Assembly (NCBI GenBank): GCA_963719885.1
Contig: CAVRDP010000034.1
Location: 806,001 to 870,000, forward strand
DNA: 64,000 nucleotides
Direction: 5' to 3'
Origin: JANXQG01 sp963719885
Lineage (GTDB): Bacteria > Planctomycetota > Planctomycetia > Pirellulales > Thermoguttaceae
The notes beneath the pieces are model-generated. The model saw only the letters and a program-made list of their open reading frames with translations, made no database searches and was not told where the DNA came from. The first letter of the stretch is position 1; each line of letters begins with the position of its first letter. A program made the position numbers and the translations under genes. Of this stretch, positions 1 through 8,210 are shown piece by piece.

Positions 1-328
1 AAAACAAAATGAAAAAGAATATATTCCACAAAAATGGCAGAAATCTGTCGGCGTCGTGCTTGCCGATCGACGGCCGGGCAACCTCATCGCGAATGAATAC
101 CAGCATCACTTCGAAGAAGTTCCAAAACAGCCCCTTGGGCGGACCGCCACCACGAATGCGCCTGGCCAAAGTAAGAAACACCAGAAGCATGAGCGCAGCC
201 GCGATGAGCTCCAGGACCATGAATTTGGTCACTTGGAAACCGAGCACTCGAGGCAGATGCAAATGACCCCACGGGAAATGAAACTCGGCCGAGTCGCGAA
301 CGTGATTGGCTAATTCTGCTAAGTCCAT
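1..328 (-). CDS. atpB: F-type ATP synthase subunit a, N-terminal part (runs off window)
   Basis: Subunit a forms the proton channel of the membrane F0 sector beside the c-ring. Read from an ATG at 328, 109 residues are visible, beginning MDLAELANHVRDS. There is one clear membrane helix at about residues 36-55, then the GPPKG and FIRDEVARPSIG stretches that precede the second helix in bacterial a subunits. The gene leaves the window at base 1, so the essential arginine helix is not seen. It starts 3 nt after the TGA of the AtpI-like gene (TGA-GTT-ATG), so it is the third gene of an atp operon with the genes at 332-874 and 918-1154. Confidence 0.88.
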   Translation of the reverse strand, partial: MDLAELANHVRDSAEFHFPWGHLHLPRVLGFQVTKFMVLELIAAALMLLVFLTLARRIRGGGPPKGLFWNFFEVMLVFIRDEVARPSIGKHDADRFLPFLWNIFFFILF

Positions 329-331
329 AAC

Positions 332-874
332 TCACCCGACGAAATTCTGTGCCGGGGGAACGTTCTTCTCATTCCTGAAATCCCCTCGCCGGGCACCATG
401 CGAGGCGATGGTCGCGGGAGAGTCGCGGGGGCGAAGGGAGAGAAAAGTCTCCGCAGTCAGCGTTACCGGGTAAAAGACAATAAGGTAGTATAGAAAGCCC
501 GTGTCGGCTAGGGGGCCTCCACGAAAAATTATGGCCAATGCTGCCGCGAGTGGGATTCCCATGCGGACAATTATACCGACGAGCACCAATGCCAGCATAT
601 ATTGTGCCTTTCGGAGCGGTTCGCTCAGAATTAAGGCCATCCCCGCCGCCAGCAAACAAACTCCGCCTGCCGCCGCACCGGCACAAAGTCCCGCTCGATT
701 GCCAGATATCGCCCAGCCTAAAGGCAGGACAACGGCCGCGGCGATGGCGCCATGCCCACCAAGACGACTATGCGAAATAACAGACTTTTGTGCAGCAATT
801 GGCGCAGGGAACCGAAAACCGGTGAGGCGGCTGGCATATTTACCATGGGGCTTATGCGGCCCTTGTTTTTTCAT
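332..874 (-). CDS. AtpI-like ATP synthase accessory membrane protein
   Basis: Small integral membrane protein between an AtpZ-like gene and atpB, the usual place of AtpI (subunit I), which helps assemble the c-ring. From the ATG at 874 it has 180 residues and about four hydrophobic segments (roughly 42-55, 62-84, 90-115, 124-140). The start is chosen because the upstream in-frame extension would overlap atpZ and pass through a perfect hairpin (878-916). No good ribosome binding site precedes 874, because that hairpin lies there. The first residues KKQGPHKP repeat the end of AtpZ (RQQGPHKP), the result of a local duplication. Family assignment rests on position and hydropathy more than on motifs. 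Confidence 0.65.
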   Translation of the reverse strand: MKKQGPHKPHGKYASRLTGFRFPAPIAAQKSVISHSRLGGHGAIAAAVVLPLGWAISGNRAGLCAGAAAGGVCLLAAGMALILSEPLRKAQYMLALVLVGIIVRMGIPLAAALAIIFRGGPLADTGFLYYLIVFYPVTLTAETFLSLRPRDSPATIASHGARRGDFRNEKNVPPAQNFVG

Positions 875-943
875 GAAACGGAATTTATTCCGTCGGATAA
901 ACGGAATAAATTCCGTTCTACGAAGGTTTATGCGGCCCTTGTT
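849..943. repeat. Near-perfect 19-bp direct repeat flanking a perfect 16-bp inverted repeat
   Basis: Bases 849-867 and 925-943 are the same 19-mer apart from one base (851 c, 927 t), with a 76-base offset. Between them lies a perfect inverted repeat, arms 878-893 and 901-916, loop of 7 bases. The arrangement looks like a small palindromic insertion with duplicated target, or a tandem duplication. It falls exactly at the atpZ/atpI boundary: one copy codes the last residues of AtpZ, the other the first residues of the AtpI-like protein. Confidence 0.85.
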
Positions 944-1154
944 GTCGTGCAATTTGCAAGAGATGAAACATGCCCGCGACAAACCCTAACACCGCCCCTC
1001 CGATGATCAACACCGGCGAGGTACCGATACGAAGATCGAGCCAGTGCCCGCCGATGGCCGGAAGGGCCATTTCCAAGCCGATCGCCATCAAGCGTGTCGA
1101 CCACTCGATGGCCATGGCCATCGGTGAACGATCGTCGGGGGTCTTTTCGGTCAT
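918..1154 (-). CDS. AtpZ/AtpI-type F0F1 ATPase accessory subunit
   Basis: A 78-residue protein with two predicted membrane helices (about residues 22-38 and 46-66) separated by a short polar hairpin. This is the size and layout of AtpZ-type proteins encoded first in many atp operons and proposed to aid c-ring assembly or Mg uptake. It is the first visible gene of the atp operon; the 170 bases upstream (1155-1328) carry no gene on this strand and probably hold the operon promoter. Its last codons lie in the duplicated 19-mer, so the native C terminus may have been different. The role is family knowledge; the sequence shows only length, hydropathy and context. Confidence 0.7.
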   Translation of the reverse strand: MTEKTPDDRSPMAMAIEWSTRLMAIGLEMALPAIGGHWLDLRIGTSPVLIIGGAVLGFVAGMFHLLQIARQQGPHKPS

Positions 1155-1328
1155 GTCATTACATTAGTCGAAAACTGCTCTTGTAACCACCCCCTTTTTT
1201 TGGCACTATCCGCTCACGAACCTATCGGAGAACCGGATTTGGCTCGGCGCAGGCCCAAGCACATTCCGCGGTTCTCGGCTGGGTCCTCAATTTGCCCCTT
1301 CACCCCCCTGGCGAATAGGGAGTTCGCA

Positions 1329-1730
1329 ATGTTTGGCTTGCTGCGACTGGCGATGACGTTGTTGATTTGTATTCTGGCCATTGGATTCTATCTCGGCTGG
1401 TTCTCCTTCAGCAAGGCGCCCCCCGACCCTCGGTCGAACAAGGTGAATATCAACGTTTCCGTAGATGAGAACAAAGTCCGCTCGGACTTGCAAAACGCGG
1501 AACGGAATCTGAGCCAGCGGATTCAGGAGATCAACACCCAGCCCAAGGGCAGTGGCAATCTACTGCCTTCGGGCCAGCAACCAACAGTGCCCCGGCTGAA
1601 TTTCGGGCCGATCTCCGTGCAGCCGTCCGGCCCATCCGGGGCGCCAGCTAACGACCAGTCCACGGGCCAATCAGAGGACTTTCAGTTCACCGTGCCCTTG
1701 GGTGTGCCACCCCCAGGCGAAGGCCGGTAA
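1329..1730 (+). CDS. Small membrane-anchored protein, function unknown
   Basis: 133 residues. The ATG at 1329 is chosen because AGGGAG sits just upstream and the protein then begins with a strong hydrophobic helix (MFGLLRLAMTLLICILAIGF). After the anchor the chain is polar, with a short stretch that could be a coiled coil (VDENKVRSDLQNAERNLSQR), then a proline, serine and glutamine rich tail. It is probably a single-pass protein with its bulk outside the cytoplasm. The gene stands alone between the divergent atp operon and the nitrilase gene. I do not recognise a family. Confidence 0.6.
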   Translation: MFGLLRLAMTLLICILAIGFYLGWFSFSKAPPDPRSNKVNINVSVDENKVRSDLQNAERNLSQRIQEINTQPKGSGNLLPSGQQPTVPRLNFGPISVQPSGPSGAPANDQSTGQSEDFQFTVPLGVPPPGEGR

Positions 1731-1786
1731 GGACCGGCGCAAATCGATCCGAGAGTAGATTTGCTATCCAAGGGGAGACCCGAGCA

Positions 1787-2750
1787 ATGCGCGACATCCG
1801 AATCGCTGCTGCGCAGTTCGAAGCGACACGATGCCGACAAGGATTACAATTTAAGCCAGATAGCGGACCTCACGCAACGCGCGACGGCCCAAGGGGCAGA
1901 GATCGTCAGCTTCCATGAGTGTTGTATCACGGGGTATACGTTCCTCCAAACGTTGTCGGACGAGCAGATCGCGGCCCTTGCGGAACCTGTGCCCGGAGGG
2001 CCGAGTACGTGCCGTTTGATCGACCTCGCTCGGCAGTTCCGCATCGCCCTTATGGCCGGTTTGATCGAGTCGGAGGGCGGCAAACTTTATAATACCTACG
2101 TGGCAGTCACCGCCGACGGATTTCTGCAAAAACATCGAAAACTCCATCCGTTCATCCATCCCGGCATCACGCCAGGCAGCAATTACTCGGTCTTCGAATT
2201 GTGTGGGGTTCGTTGCGGCATCCTCACCTGCTACGATAACAATTTGCCGGAAAACCCGCGGATTCTGACCCTGATGGGCGCGGAGGTGATCTTTGCACCC
2301 CATGTTACCGGCGGGTTGCCAAGCGCCATGCCCGGAAGAGGCAAGATCGATCCGAAACTATGGGACAACCGCCATCGCGATCCCGTCCCTCTGCGGCTGG
2401 AATTCATGGGCCCCAAAGGGCGAGGATGGCTTATGCGGTGGCTGCCAACCCGGGCTTACGAAAACGGTGTCTACTACGTTTTCAGTAACGCCGTGGGCAT
2501 CGACCACGATACGATCAAGCCTGGCAATGCCATGCTGATCGATCCGATGGGTGAGATTATCGCAGAAAGCTCTGCCTTGGGTGACGACGTGGTGCTCGGG
2601 CTATGCACGCCCGAGAAGATCGAACTGTCTGGCGGCCGTCGCTATCTCAAGGCCCGTCGTCCCGATCTTTACGCCAAGCTCCTGGAACCGCCATCGCCGA
2701 ACCACTCGCCGGTCGTTACTCCCGGCTGGCGCTTGATTCCTGGCAAGTAA
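1787..2750 (+). CDS. Carbon-nitrogen hydrolase (nitrilase superfamily), frameshifted near its start
   Basis: Nitrilase-superfamily enzymes hydrolyse amide or nitrile C-N bonds in the cytoplasm with a Glu-Lys-Cys triad. All three are visible: Glu in FHECCITGYTF, Lys in QKHRKLHPF, Cys in GILTCYDNNLPENPR. The natural start is the ATG at 1787, which follows AGGGGAG and encodes MRDIRIAAAQFE, the standard first strand of the family. The rest of the protein lies in another frame, so there is an indel at about 1822 (two bases lost from a gcgcg-like run would restore FEARHDADKDYNL). With the shift repaired the protein is about 321 residues, normal for the family. The substrate cannot be told. Confidence 0.82.
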
Positions 2751-2810
2751 TGTTTCAGGCAATCAGGCCTCCTGCCGGGTGGCAATTTATTTCCGGTTGC
2801 CTTTTCCCGC

Positions 2811-3217
2811 TCATTTCCCCTGCCGCAGGTGGCCGGCACTGGATTGAAAATACTTCCGGCGACGGTCCTCGGCGCTGGCTTGGGCCTCAGCCTGCTGGTT
2901 CTTCAAGTCGGCCACGTTCGCCTGGCAATAGCGACAGCCGACGACTTCAACGTGAAACGCCACGTACTGCGCGGCATCGTCGGGCAACACGCCCAAGAGA
3001 AAACTGCCCAGTTCCTGCCGTGTGGGGCAACTCAGCCGATGCCGGCGCCAGATCTCGCCCAACGATATCACGCCCGAGTCGCGCCGCGCAAGGATGGCCG
3101 CCAGTTGCCGGGCCAGCGACGGATCGTCGCGGAGGGCTTCCTCGATGCGCCCATGTCCTCGACGGGCAGGGCCTCGTCCAAGTAGGCTTCGAGATCGTTG
3201 GGGGGGAACGTGGACAT
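2811..3217 (-). CDS. Probable zinc-binding anti-sigma-like partner of the downstream-strand sigma factor, frameshifted
   Basis: Starts at the ATG at 3217 with STFPPNDLEAYLDEALPVED and continues in another frame as GRIEEALRDDPSLARQL; one G lost in a GGG run near 3167 explains the switch. Repaired length is about 135 residues. The C-terminal half holds FHVEVVGCRYC, an H-x5-C-x2-C cluster like the zinc-binding part of many anti-sigma factors, then a charged tail with possible coiled coil. It follows the ECF sigma gene on the same strand, separated only by a palindromic repeat, so a role in controlling that sigma factor is likely. No membrane segment is seen, so a soluble regulator is inferred. 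Confidence 0.55.
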
Positions 3218-3225
3218 AAGTAATT

Positions 3226-3342
3226 GTAGGGTGGGACAAGCTCCGGGGTACCCGGTACTCCGGGTCGGCGAGCACCGGCCCACCAGCCACGATGATGCTA
3301 TCGGTGGGCCAGCGCTCGCTGCGCGAGCTTGTCCCACCCTAC
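3226..3342. repeat. Palindromic intergenic repeat, GTAGGGTGGGAC family, copy 1
   Basis: About 117 bases bounded by perfect 18-base inverted arms (3226-3243 and 3325-3342), with an inner palindrome around 3241-3266. It lies between the sigma gene and its partner gene. The TAG stop codon of the sigma gene (3341-3339, minus strand) is part of the arm. A second copy is at 40847-40971, and a half-site at 16337-16348. Confidence 0.9.
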
Positions 3343-3989
3343 TGGTATAACTCCGGAAAAACCTCCTCCGGCAGCCCTTGGCCGCGGAGGGCAGAGCGCA
3401 GCCGGCTGATGGTTTCGAACTTGTAGTTGGCCACGGTCTGCTCGGAAATGCCCAGCCGCGCGGCAACTTCCTTGTTCAACCAGCCGCGGACCCAGAGCAA
3501 TTCGATGCATTGCAGCCGCTCCCATTGTCCGCGGCGGCGCCAATGGGCGATCATTTCGCCGATGGCGTTGACCAATGCGGTTTCTTCCAGGCCGTGTCGC
3601 TCGCGGCTGCGGACAATGCTGCTGGCGCGGCGACCGTGACCCGGAGTACCGGGTGCCCCGGCCGGTTGCCAATCACCGCTGCTGTCCTCGGTCAGCAGCG
3701 GCATTGTGGGGCGTCGGCCTTCGCGACGCAAGTGGTCGGTCAACTTGTGGGCGGCGATGGAAAACAAATAGCCTTCCAGCGATTGATCCGCGTCGTAGTT
3801 CGGCAAGCTGGTGAGGAAGCCGACGAAGGTGTCTTGGACCAAGTCCTCGGCCGCAGCCCGATTGGCCACTCGGCGAGCAATGAAGCCCAGTAGCCGGCCT
3901 TCATAGCGCGCGATGATTTCGTTCCAGGCGTCGGGCTCGCCGGCGCGGATCCGAGAGATCAAGAGCGATTCGGAACTGCTGGTGGACAT
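3339..3989 (-). CDS. ECF-family RNA polymerase sigma factor
   Basis: Directs RNA polymerase to a private promoter set. Region 2 is seen at about residues 8-82 (RYEGRLLGFIARRVANRAAA, then EDLVQDTFVGFL and SLEGYLFSIAAHKLTDHLRR), region 4 at about 150-205 with the helix-turn-helix NKEVAARLGISEQTVANYKF. The start could be ATG 3989 or ATG 3995; 3989 gives MSTSSSES. A linker reading QPAGAPGTPGHG is encoded by a piece of the intergenic repeat (3638-3661). The stop codon is supplied by the repeat at 3226-3342. The next gene on the strand is a probable zinc-binding partner, so the two likely form a regulatory pair. Confidence 0.88.
   Translation of the reverse strand: MSTSSSESLLISRIRAGEPDAWNEIIARYEGRLLGFIARRVANRAAAEDLVQDTFVGFLTSLPNYDADQSLEGYLFSIAAHKLTDHLRREGRRPTMPLLTEDSSGDWQPAGAPGTPGHGRRASSIVRSRERHGLEETALVNAIGEMIAHWRRRGQWERLQCIELLWVRGWLNKEVAARLGISEQTVANYKFETISRLRSALRGQGLPEEVFPELYQ
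3638..3661. repeat. Fragment of the GTAGGGTGGGAC-family repeat core inside the sigma gene
   Basis: Bases 3638-3661 match the reverse complement of the repeat core at 3241-3266 with one or two differences (the cccggagtaccgggt part is identical). It adds a glycine/proline-rich insert to the linker of the sigma factor without breaking the frame. Confidence 0.65.
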
Positions 3990-4094
3990 CAACATTCCAG
4001 AATACTATACTATGGTATTGCTTTCCACCTACCAGGGGCTAAACTGAATATTCGATACTGGGTTTTTAATCTCCTGGGACAGGTTCTCAAGGTC

Positions 4095-5855
4095 ATGAAC
4101 AGCGATCCGCAGCATCAGGGCGACTGCCAGCCGAGCCCGATCGAAAAGATCAAGGCTCAAAGCAATTATCTGCGCGGACGGATCGCCGAAGAGCTGTTGC
4201 AACCGACCGACCATTTCACCACCGAGACGGCCCAACTGCTGAAACTCCACGGCATGTATCAGCAAGACGACCGCGATCGCCGCGTGCTGCTGGGCGACAA
4301 GGGCCTGAAGAATAAGCAGAAGACCTTCCAGTTCATGGTCCGCACCGGAGTGCCCGGCGGACGACTTACCAGTCAGCAGCTTCTGGCCCATATCGAGCTT
4401 GCCGACAGGTATGGCAACGGCACGTTGCGAATCACCAGCCGGCAAGACCTGCAAATGCACGGCCTGGCCAAGCAGGACCTCCGCGCGGTGCTCAAGCGGA
4501 TTCACGAAGTCGGCCTGACCACGATGGCAACGTGCGGCGACGTGCATCGCAACGTCGTCTGCTGCCCCGCCCCTTACCGAGGCGATCCGGTCCACGGACA
4601 GATCCAGTGGATGGCTGGGCAGATTGCGGAGGCCCTCGCGCCGCGGACGCCGGCCTATCGCGAGATCTGGCTCGACGATTCGCCGGCCGCCGACCATGGG
4701 CTGGGCTCCTGCGTACCCGCGGGAAGGGTGCCCGCCCCAGAACCCGAAGGCGAGATCGAACCGCTGTACGGCGAGACCTATCTGCCGCGAAAGTTCAAAG
4801 TGGCCCTCGGCCTGCCCGGCGACAACTGCGCGGATGTCTATTGCCAGGATGTCGGCCTGCTGGCCGTGTGCCGCAACTACGACGTGATCGGCTACAACGT
4901 GCTGGTCGGCGGCGGGATGGGCATGACGCCCGCCCTACCCAACACCTTTCCCGCCCTGTCCCAGCGGATGGCCTACGTCCGGGCCGACGGGGTCCTCGAC
5001 CTGCTGCGGGCGATCGTTGGCGTCTTTCGCGACTTCGGCAATCGCAGCGATCGGAAGCGGGCGCGGCTGAAGTACCTGATCGCCGATTGGGGCGTCGAGC
5101 GTTTCAAGAAGCAGGTCGAACAATACGTGGGTTTCGAACTCCCGCCGCCGGAGCCCGACGATGTCTGGGACATCGACGACCACCTCGGCTGGCGCGAGCA
5201 GGGCGACGGCCGCTGGTTCTACGGCTTGCACGTGCCCAGCGGACGCATTCAGGACACGGGCGAAGCGCGGCTGAAATCGGCCTTGCGCGATATTTGCGAA
5301 GGACACGGCCCGGCCATCTGCCTGACGCCCGGCCAGGGCCTGATCTTGAGCGATGTCTATTGGGAAGACCGGCTGCACCTCGAAGACCATCTGCGGCGCA
5401 GCGGTCTTCAACTGGTTGGCGAGATCACCCCCGTCCGCCGCTGGGCGAGCGCTTGCGTATCGCTGCCGACCTGTCCGCTGGCCCTGACCGAGAGCGAGCG
5501 GGCCTTGCCGGAAATCATCCGGGAATTGGAAGGCGAGGTCGCGCGATTGGGCCTTCAAAAGGAGGTGTTCGCCCTGCGAATGACCGGCTGTACGAACGGC
5601 TGTTCGCGGCCTTTCAACGCCAACGTCGGCATCGTCGGCCGTGCCGCCGGCCGTTATGCGATTTATCTCGGCGGCCGCCGCATCGGCGATCGGCTCGGCT
5701 TTCTCTATCGCGACGGCGTGCCGCTGGAACAGCTTGTGGCCACGCTCGCAGGCGTGCTAGGCTACTTCAAGCAGCATCGCCAGGAAGGCGAATCGCTCGG
5801 CGATTTCTGCCATCGCGCAGGCGGCAAGGCGCTCGCGGCGGCACTGGGAACGTAA
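4095..5855 (+). CDS. Sulfite reductase hemoprotein (siroheme / 4Fe-4S), assimilatory type
   Basis: Reduces sulfite to sulfide by six electrons using siroheme coupled to a 4Fe-4S cluster. 586 residues, close to the 570 of E. coli CysI. The four cluster cysteines are in the two classic motifs: ACVSLPTCPLALTESER (about residues 455-470) and TGCTNGCSRPF (about 496-506), followed by YAIYLGGRRIGDRLGF. TLRITSRQDLQMHGL near residue 115 is the siroheme-binding stretch of the nitrite/sulfite reductase fold. The LPTCPLA and LGG motifs fit sulfite rather than nitrite reductase. The gene starts at ATG 4095 and stands alone; no flavoprotein partner is adjacent, so ferredoxin or a distant CysJ may supply electrons. 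Confidence 0.88.
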   Translation: MNSDPQHQGDCQPSPIEKIKAQSNYLRGRIAEELLQPTDHFTTETAQLLKLHGMYQQDDRDRRVLLGDKGLKNKQKTFQFMVRTGVPGGRLTSQQLLAHIELADRYGNGTLRITSRQDLQMHGLAKQDLRAVLKRIHEVGLTTMATCGDVHRNVVCCPAPYRGDPVHGQIQWMAGQIAEALAPRTPAYREIWLDDSPAADHGLGSCVPAGRVPAPEPEGEIEPLYGETYLPRKFKVALGLPGDNCADVYCQDVGLLAVCRNYDVIGYNVLVGGGMGMTPALPNTFPALSQRMAYVRADGVLDLLRAIVGVFRDFGNRSDRKRARLKYLIADWGVERFKKQVEQYVGFELPPPEPDDVWDIDDHLGWREQGDGRWFYGLHVPSGRIQDTGEARLKSALRDICEGHGPAICLTPGQGLILSDVYWEDRLHLEDHLRRSGLQLVGEITPVRRWASACVSLPTCPLALTESERALPEIIRELEGEVARLGLQKEVFALRMTGCTNGCSRPFNANVGIVGRAAGRYAIYLGGRRIGDRLGFLYRDGVPLEQLVATLAGVLGYFKQHRQEGESLGDFCHRAGGKALAAALGT

Positions 5856-5881
5856 AATTCGGGACGATGAATTTTCGTGCG

Positions 5882-5992
5882 AAGGGTGGCATGCCTTAAC
5901 GCGGCGATGCCGCGTAGGCATGTGTTTCGGCCGTCAACGCGGCCAACGACATGCCTATGCCGGCAACGCCGGCATGAAGGCATGCCACCCTT
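5882..5992. repeat. Palindromic intergenic repeat with perfect 16-bp arms (AAGGGTGGCATGCC family)
   Basis: Arms 5882-5897 and 5977-5992 are exact inverted copies. Several smaller nested palindromes (aacgcggcgatgccgcgt and atgccggcaacgccggcat) lie between them. It separates the sulfite reductase gene from the convergent oxidoreductase gene and could act as a two-way terminator. Unrelated in sequence to the repeats at 3226 and 57978. Confidence 0.88.
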
Positions 5993-6036
5993 GCAGAAAT
6001 GCGGAAGTTATTCCTCGTCCGGTACTCAGCCGCCGC

Positions 6037-7374
6037 TCAGAGACTCCAACCGGATCGATACGGCGGTTGGATCAAGGCGTTGGCAACGTCGGAATTGGTG
6101 AACCGCAGGTTCTCGGCGTCCCAATAGAGCTTCTCCTTCGCGCGGATGGCGATATTGCCCAACTGCACGATCTCCGCCAGGTGCGCGGCATGGTCGACGA
6201 AGTTCGACCCGGCCGGCGGACCGCCCTTGCAGGCGTTGATCCACTCGACATAATGCCCCGGCGAGCGGGCCAGGACGCGCGGCGGTTTGCCGAACTCGCG
6301 CATCTTGAGGTCGGGAATCAGGCGATGGCGGAGCATCTTGCCCTTGTCGCCGACGATCATCAGCCAGTCCTCCTCGGCGAACTTGCGATCGGCTTCCAAT
6401 TCGTCGGGCCGCGGCGGTTTCAGGCCGCCGTCCCACCACGTGATGCTCAAGGCGGGCGCGTCGCCCCGGGCGGGAAAATGCCAGCGCATGATCGACGACA
6501 GCGGCGCCGACTCGCGGGCGACTTCCGGCGGGCACTGGTGATTCGACGAGCAGGCCTCGATCCAATCGGGATGCCGATCGGCCAGCTTCAAGGCCTTGAA
6601 TACCGGCGAGAGTTCGTGGCAAGCAATGTCGCCCAGCACGCCGGAACCAAAATCCCACCAGCCCCGCCAGGAGAACGGATGATACGTGGGATGATACGGA
6701 CGCATCGGCGACGGTCCCACCCAGAGGTCCCAGTTCAGGTACGGCGGCACGGGCGGCGTGTCCTTGGGCCGCGGAATGCCGCGGGGCGAGATGGGAGGAT
6801 AACGATTCGATCCGGCGTGTACCTCGCGGACCGTGCCCACGGCGCCGGCCCAGACCAACTCGGCCATCAAGCGATGCTCTTCGCTGGCCTGGCCCTGGTT
6901 GCCCATCTGCGTGGCCACCTTCGATTCCTTGGCCGCCTGGCCCAGGGCCCGGGCTTCATGGACGAAATGCGTCAGCGGCTTCTGGCAATGCACGTGCTTG
7001 CCCAGCTTGATGGCCATCATGGCGACCACGGCGTGGAGATGGTCCGGCGTGGCGATGACCACCGCGTCGATGTCCTTCTGGGTTTCGAGCATCTTGCGAT
7101 AGTCGGAATGCAGTCTGGCCTTGGGGTAGTGCGGTACGTTGCGGGCCAAGGTGTTCTGATCGACATCGCAGAGGGCCACGATGTTTTCGCCGGCCACATT
7201 GTGGATGTCGCCGCTGCCCATGCCGCCGATGCCGACGCCGGCAATGTTCAGTTTTTCGCTGGGCGGGGTCTGGCCCGTCCCGCCCAGCACGTGGCGCGGG
7301 ATAATCGTAACTGCCGCTGCGGCAGCGCCGGCGGCAAGCATTTGACGACGATCAATCGAGTCGGTGGGTTTCAT
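6037..7374 (-). CDS. Gfo/Idh/MocA-family oxidoreductase with Tat-type signal
   Basis: 445 residues. The N terminus carries a twin-arginine type signal (DRRQMLAAGAAAAAVTI), so the folded enzyme is likely exported with its bound cofactor. The Rossmann fold begins with LNIAGVGIGGMGSGDIHN (dinucleotide binding), followed by ALCDVD and the family motif HCQKPLTHFVHEA, where the EKP-type lysine is present as QKP. C-terminal domain residues GSGVLGDIACHELSPVF hold the expected H near the active site. Such exported oxidoreductases are numerous in planctomycetes and act on sugars or sugar derivatives; the substrate here is unknown. The gene is convergent with the sulfite reductase gene across a palindromic repeat. 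Confidence 0.88.
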   Translation of the reverse strand: MKPTDSIDRRQMLAAGAAAAAVTIIPRHVLGGTGQTPPSEKLNIAGVGIGGMGSGDIHNVAGENIVALCDVDQNTLARNVPHYPKARLHSDYRKMLETQKDIDAVVIATPDHLHAVVAMMAIKLGKHVHCQKPLTHFVHEARALGQAAKESKVATQMGNQGQASEEHRLMAELVWAGAVGTVREVHAGSNRYPPISPRGIPRPKDTPPVPPYLNWDLWVGPSPMRPYHPTYHPFSWRGWWDFGSGVLGDIACHELSPVFKALKLADRHPDWIEACSSNHQCPPEVARESAPLSSIMRWHFPARGDAPALSITWWDGGLKPPRPDELEADRKFAEEDWLMIVGDKGKMLRHRLIPDLKMREFGKPPRVLARSPGHYVEWINACKGGPPAGSNFVDHAAHLAEIVQLGNIAIRAKEKLYWDAENLRFTNSDVANALIQPPYRSGWSL

Positions 7375-7470
7375 CGGCAGGTCTCCTGAAGGAAGGGAAA
7401 ACGTATGCAGGACAGTCTATCCTGGGGAAGGTGAGGACGTCAACTATTCCGGTCACGGTTGAGAGTGACA

Positions 7471-7629
7471 CTATTCGCCTTTCCGACCATCCCAAGACAG
7501 TTTCTCCCGCACCGCCTGCACGACGAAATCATCCGGCGAGGTTGTTGCCGGAACAACCCTCTTGATCTGTTCAAAGAGCGCTTGCGGAATGTGGATCTGA
7601 GGCATCATACGCCGTTTAGCTGCATTCAT
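7471..7629 (-). CDS. Small ribbon-helix-helix-like protein, unknown role
   Basis: 52 residues from ATG 7629 (or 45 from ATG 7608, MMPQIHIPQ). The sequence IHIPQALFEQIKRVVPA followed by DDFVVQAVREKLSW has the strand-helix-helix spacing of small MetJ/Arc-type DNA-binding proteins, often antitoxins, but no toxin gene is adjacent. No convincing ribosome binding site is seen for either start. It follows a truncated kinase gene on the same strand, across a palindrome at 7659-7692. It could equally be a free-standing conserved small protein. Confidence 0.45.
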   Translation of the reverse strand: MNAAKRRMMPQIHIPQALFEQIKRVVPATTSPDDFVVQAVREKLSWDGRKGE

Positions 7630-7658
7630 GCGGAAATAACAGAGGGGAAAGGAAGATT

Positions 7659-7692
7659 GAGGAAAGGAAAATGAATTCATCTTCCTTTCTCA
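7659..7692. repeat. Near-perfect 34-bp palindrome centred on GAATTC
   Basis: The two halves match in all but one or two positions around the centre at 7675/7676. The stop codon of the truncated kinase gene (TGA, 7679-7677 on the minus strand) lies inside it, so the kinase reading frame ends where the palindrome begins. It may be a terminator hairpin, or mark the deletion or insertion that cut the gene. Confidence 0.7.
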
Positions 7693-8102
7693 TGCTCGCC
7701 GACCTCGTGGATGGCCACAATGTTGGGGTGCTGCAGGTTGGCCGCGGCCTCGGCCTCCCGCAGAAAGCGTGCGACCTCCTCCGCGCTGGCCAGGGCGCCG
7801 GCGCGGATCATTTTGAGGGCCACGTCCCGATGCAGATTCGTTTGCCGAGCCTTCCAGACCACGCCCATGCCGCCGCGGGCAATTTCTTCGAGAAGTTCGT
7901 AATCGCCGAAATACTTCACCTGCACCCCGACCTGCTGCAATCCAGGCGACGCCGGCGAGGGGTTGCCAAAGCCTGTCGTCGCCGAGTCGACGGCCGATTC
8001 GCCTGGAATCGCAGCCTTGAGCAGGCATTTCGGGCAGAGACCCTGCGGGCCATCGGCCGGCAGGGGCTTATTGCATTGCGGACAGAGGCGTGGGGTGGTC
8101 AT
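7677..8102 (-). pseudogene. Truncated Ser/Thr protein kinase (zinc ribbon plus N-lobe only)
   Basis: 141 residues. It begins with a zinc ribbon, CPQCNKPL then GLCPKCLL, and continues into a Hanks-type kinase N-lobe: YELLEEIARGGMGVVWKARQ is the glycine loop, VALKMI holds the ATP-binding lysine, and FLREAEAAANLQHPNIV is the C-helix with its glutamate. It stops at HEVGEHEKGR, before the hinge and the whole catalytic lobe, so it cannot phosphorylate. Full-length planctomycete relatives run for several hundred residues more. The break coincides with the palindrome at 7659-7692. The neighbouring gene is a truncated sigma factor, the usual partner of such kinases. Confidence 0.8.
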
Positions 8103-8210
8103 GGTTCTTGCCTTTCACAATGGATGTTTTCGTCTCTACCCATACTAAAAGCAAGGGCTGCGAAAGGTTACAGGAAAAACCGGAAAGGACGCCTGCCGCT
8201 TGTCCGCCCG

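Noticed and set aside
5920..7389. A 489-codon plus-strand frame opposite the Gfo/Idh/MocA gene
   Set aside because: Shadow of the minus-strand gene; begins inside a palindromic repeat.
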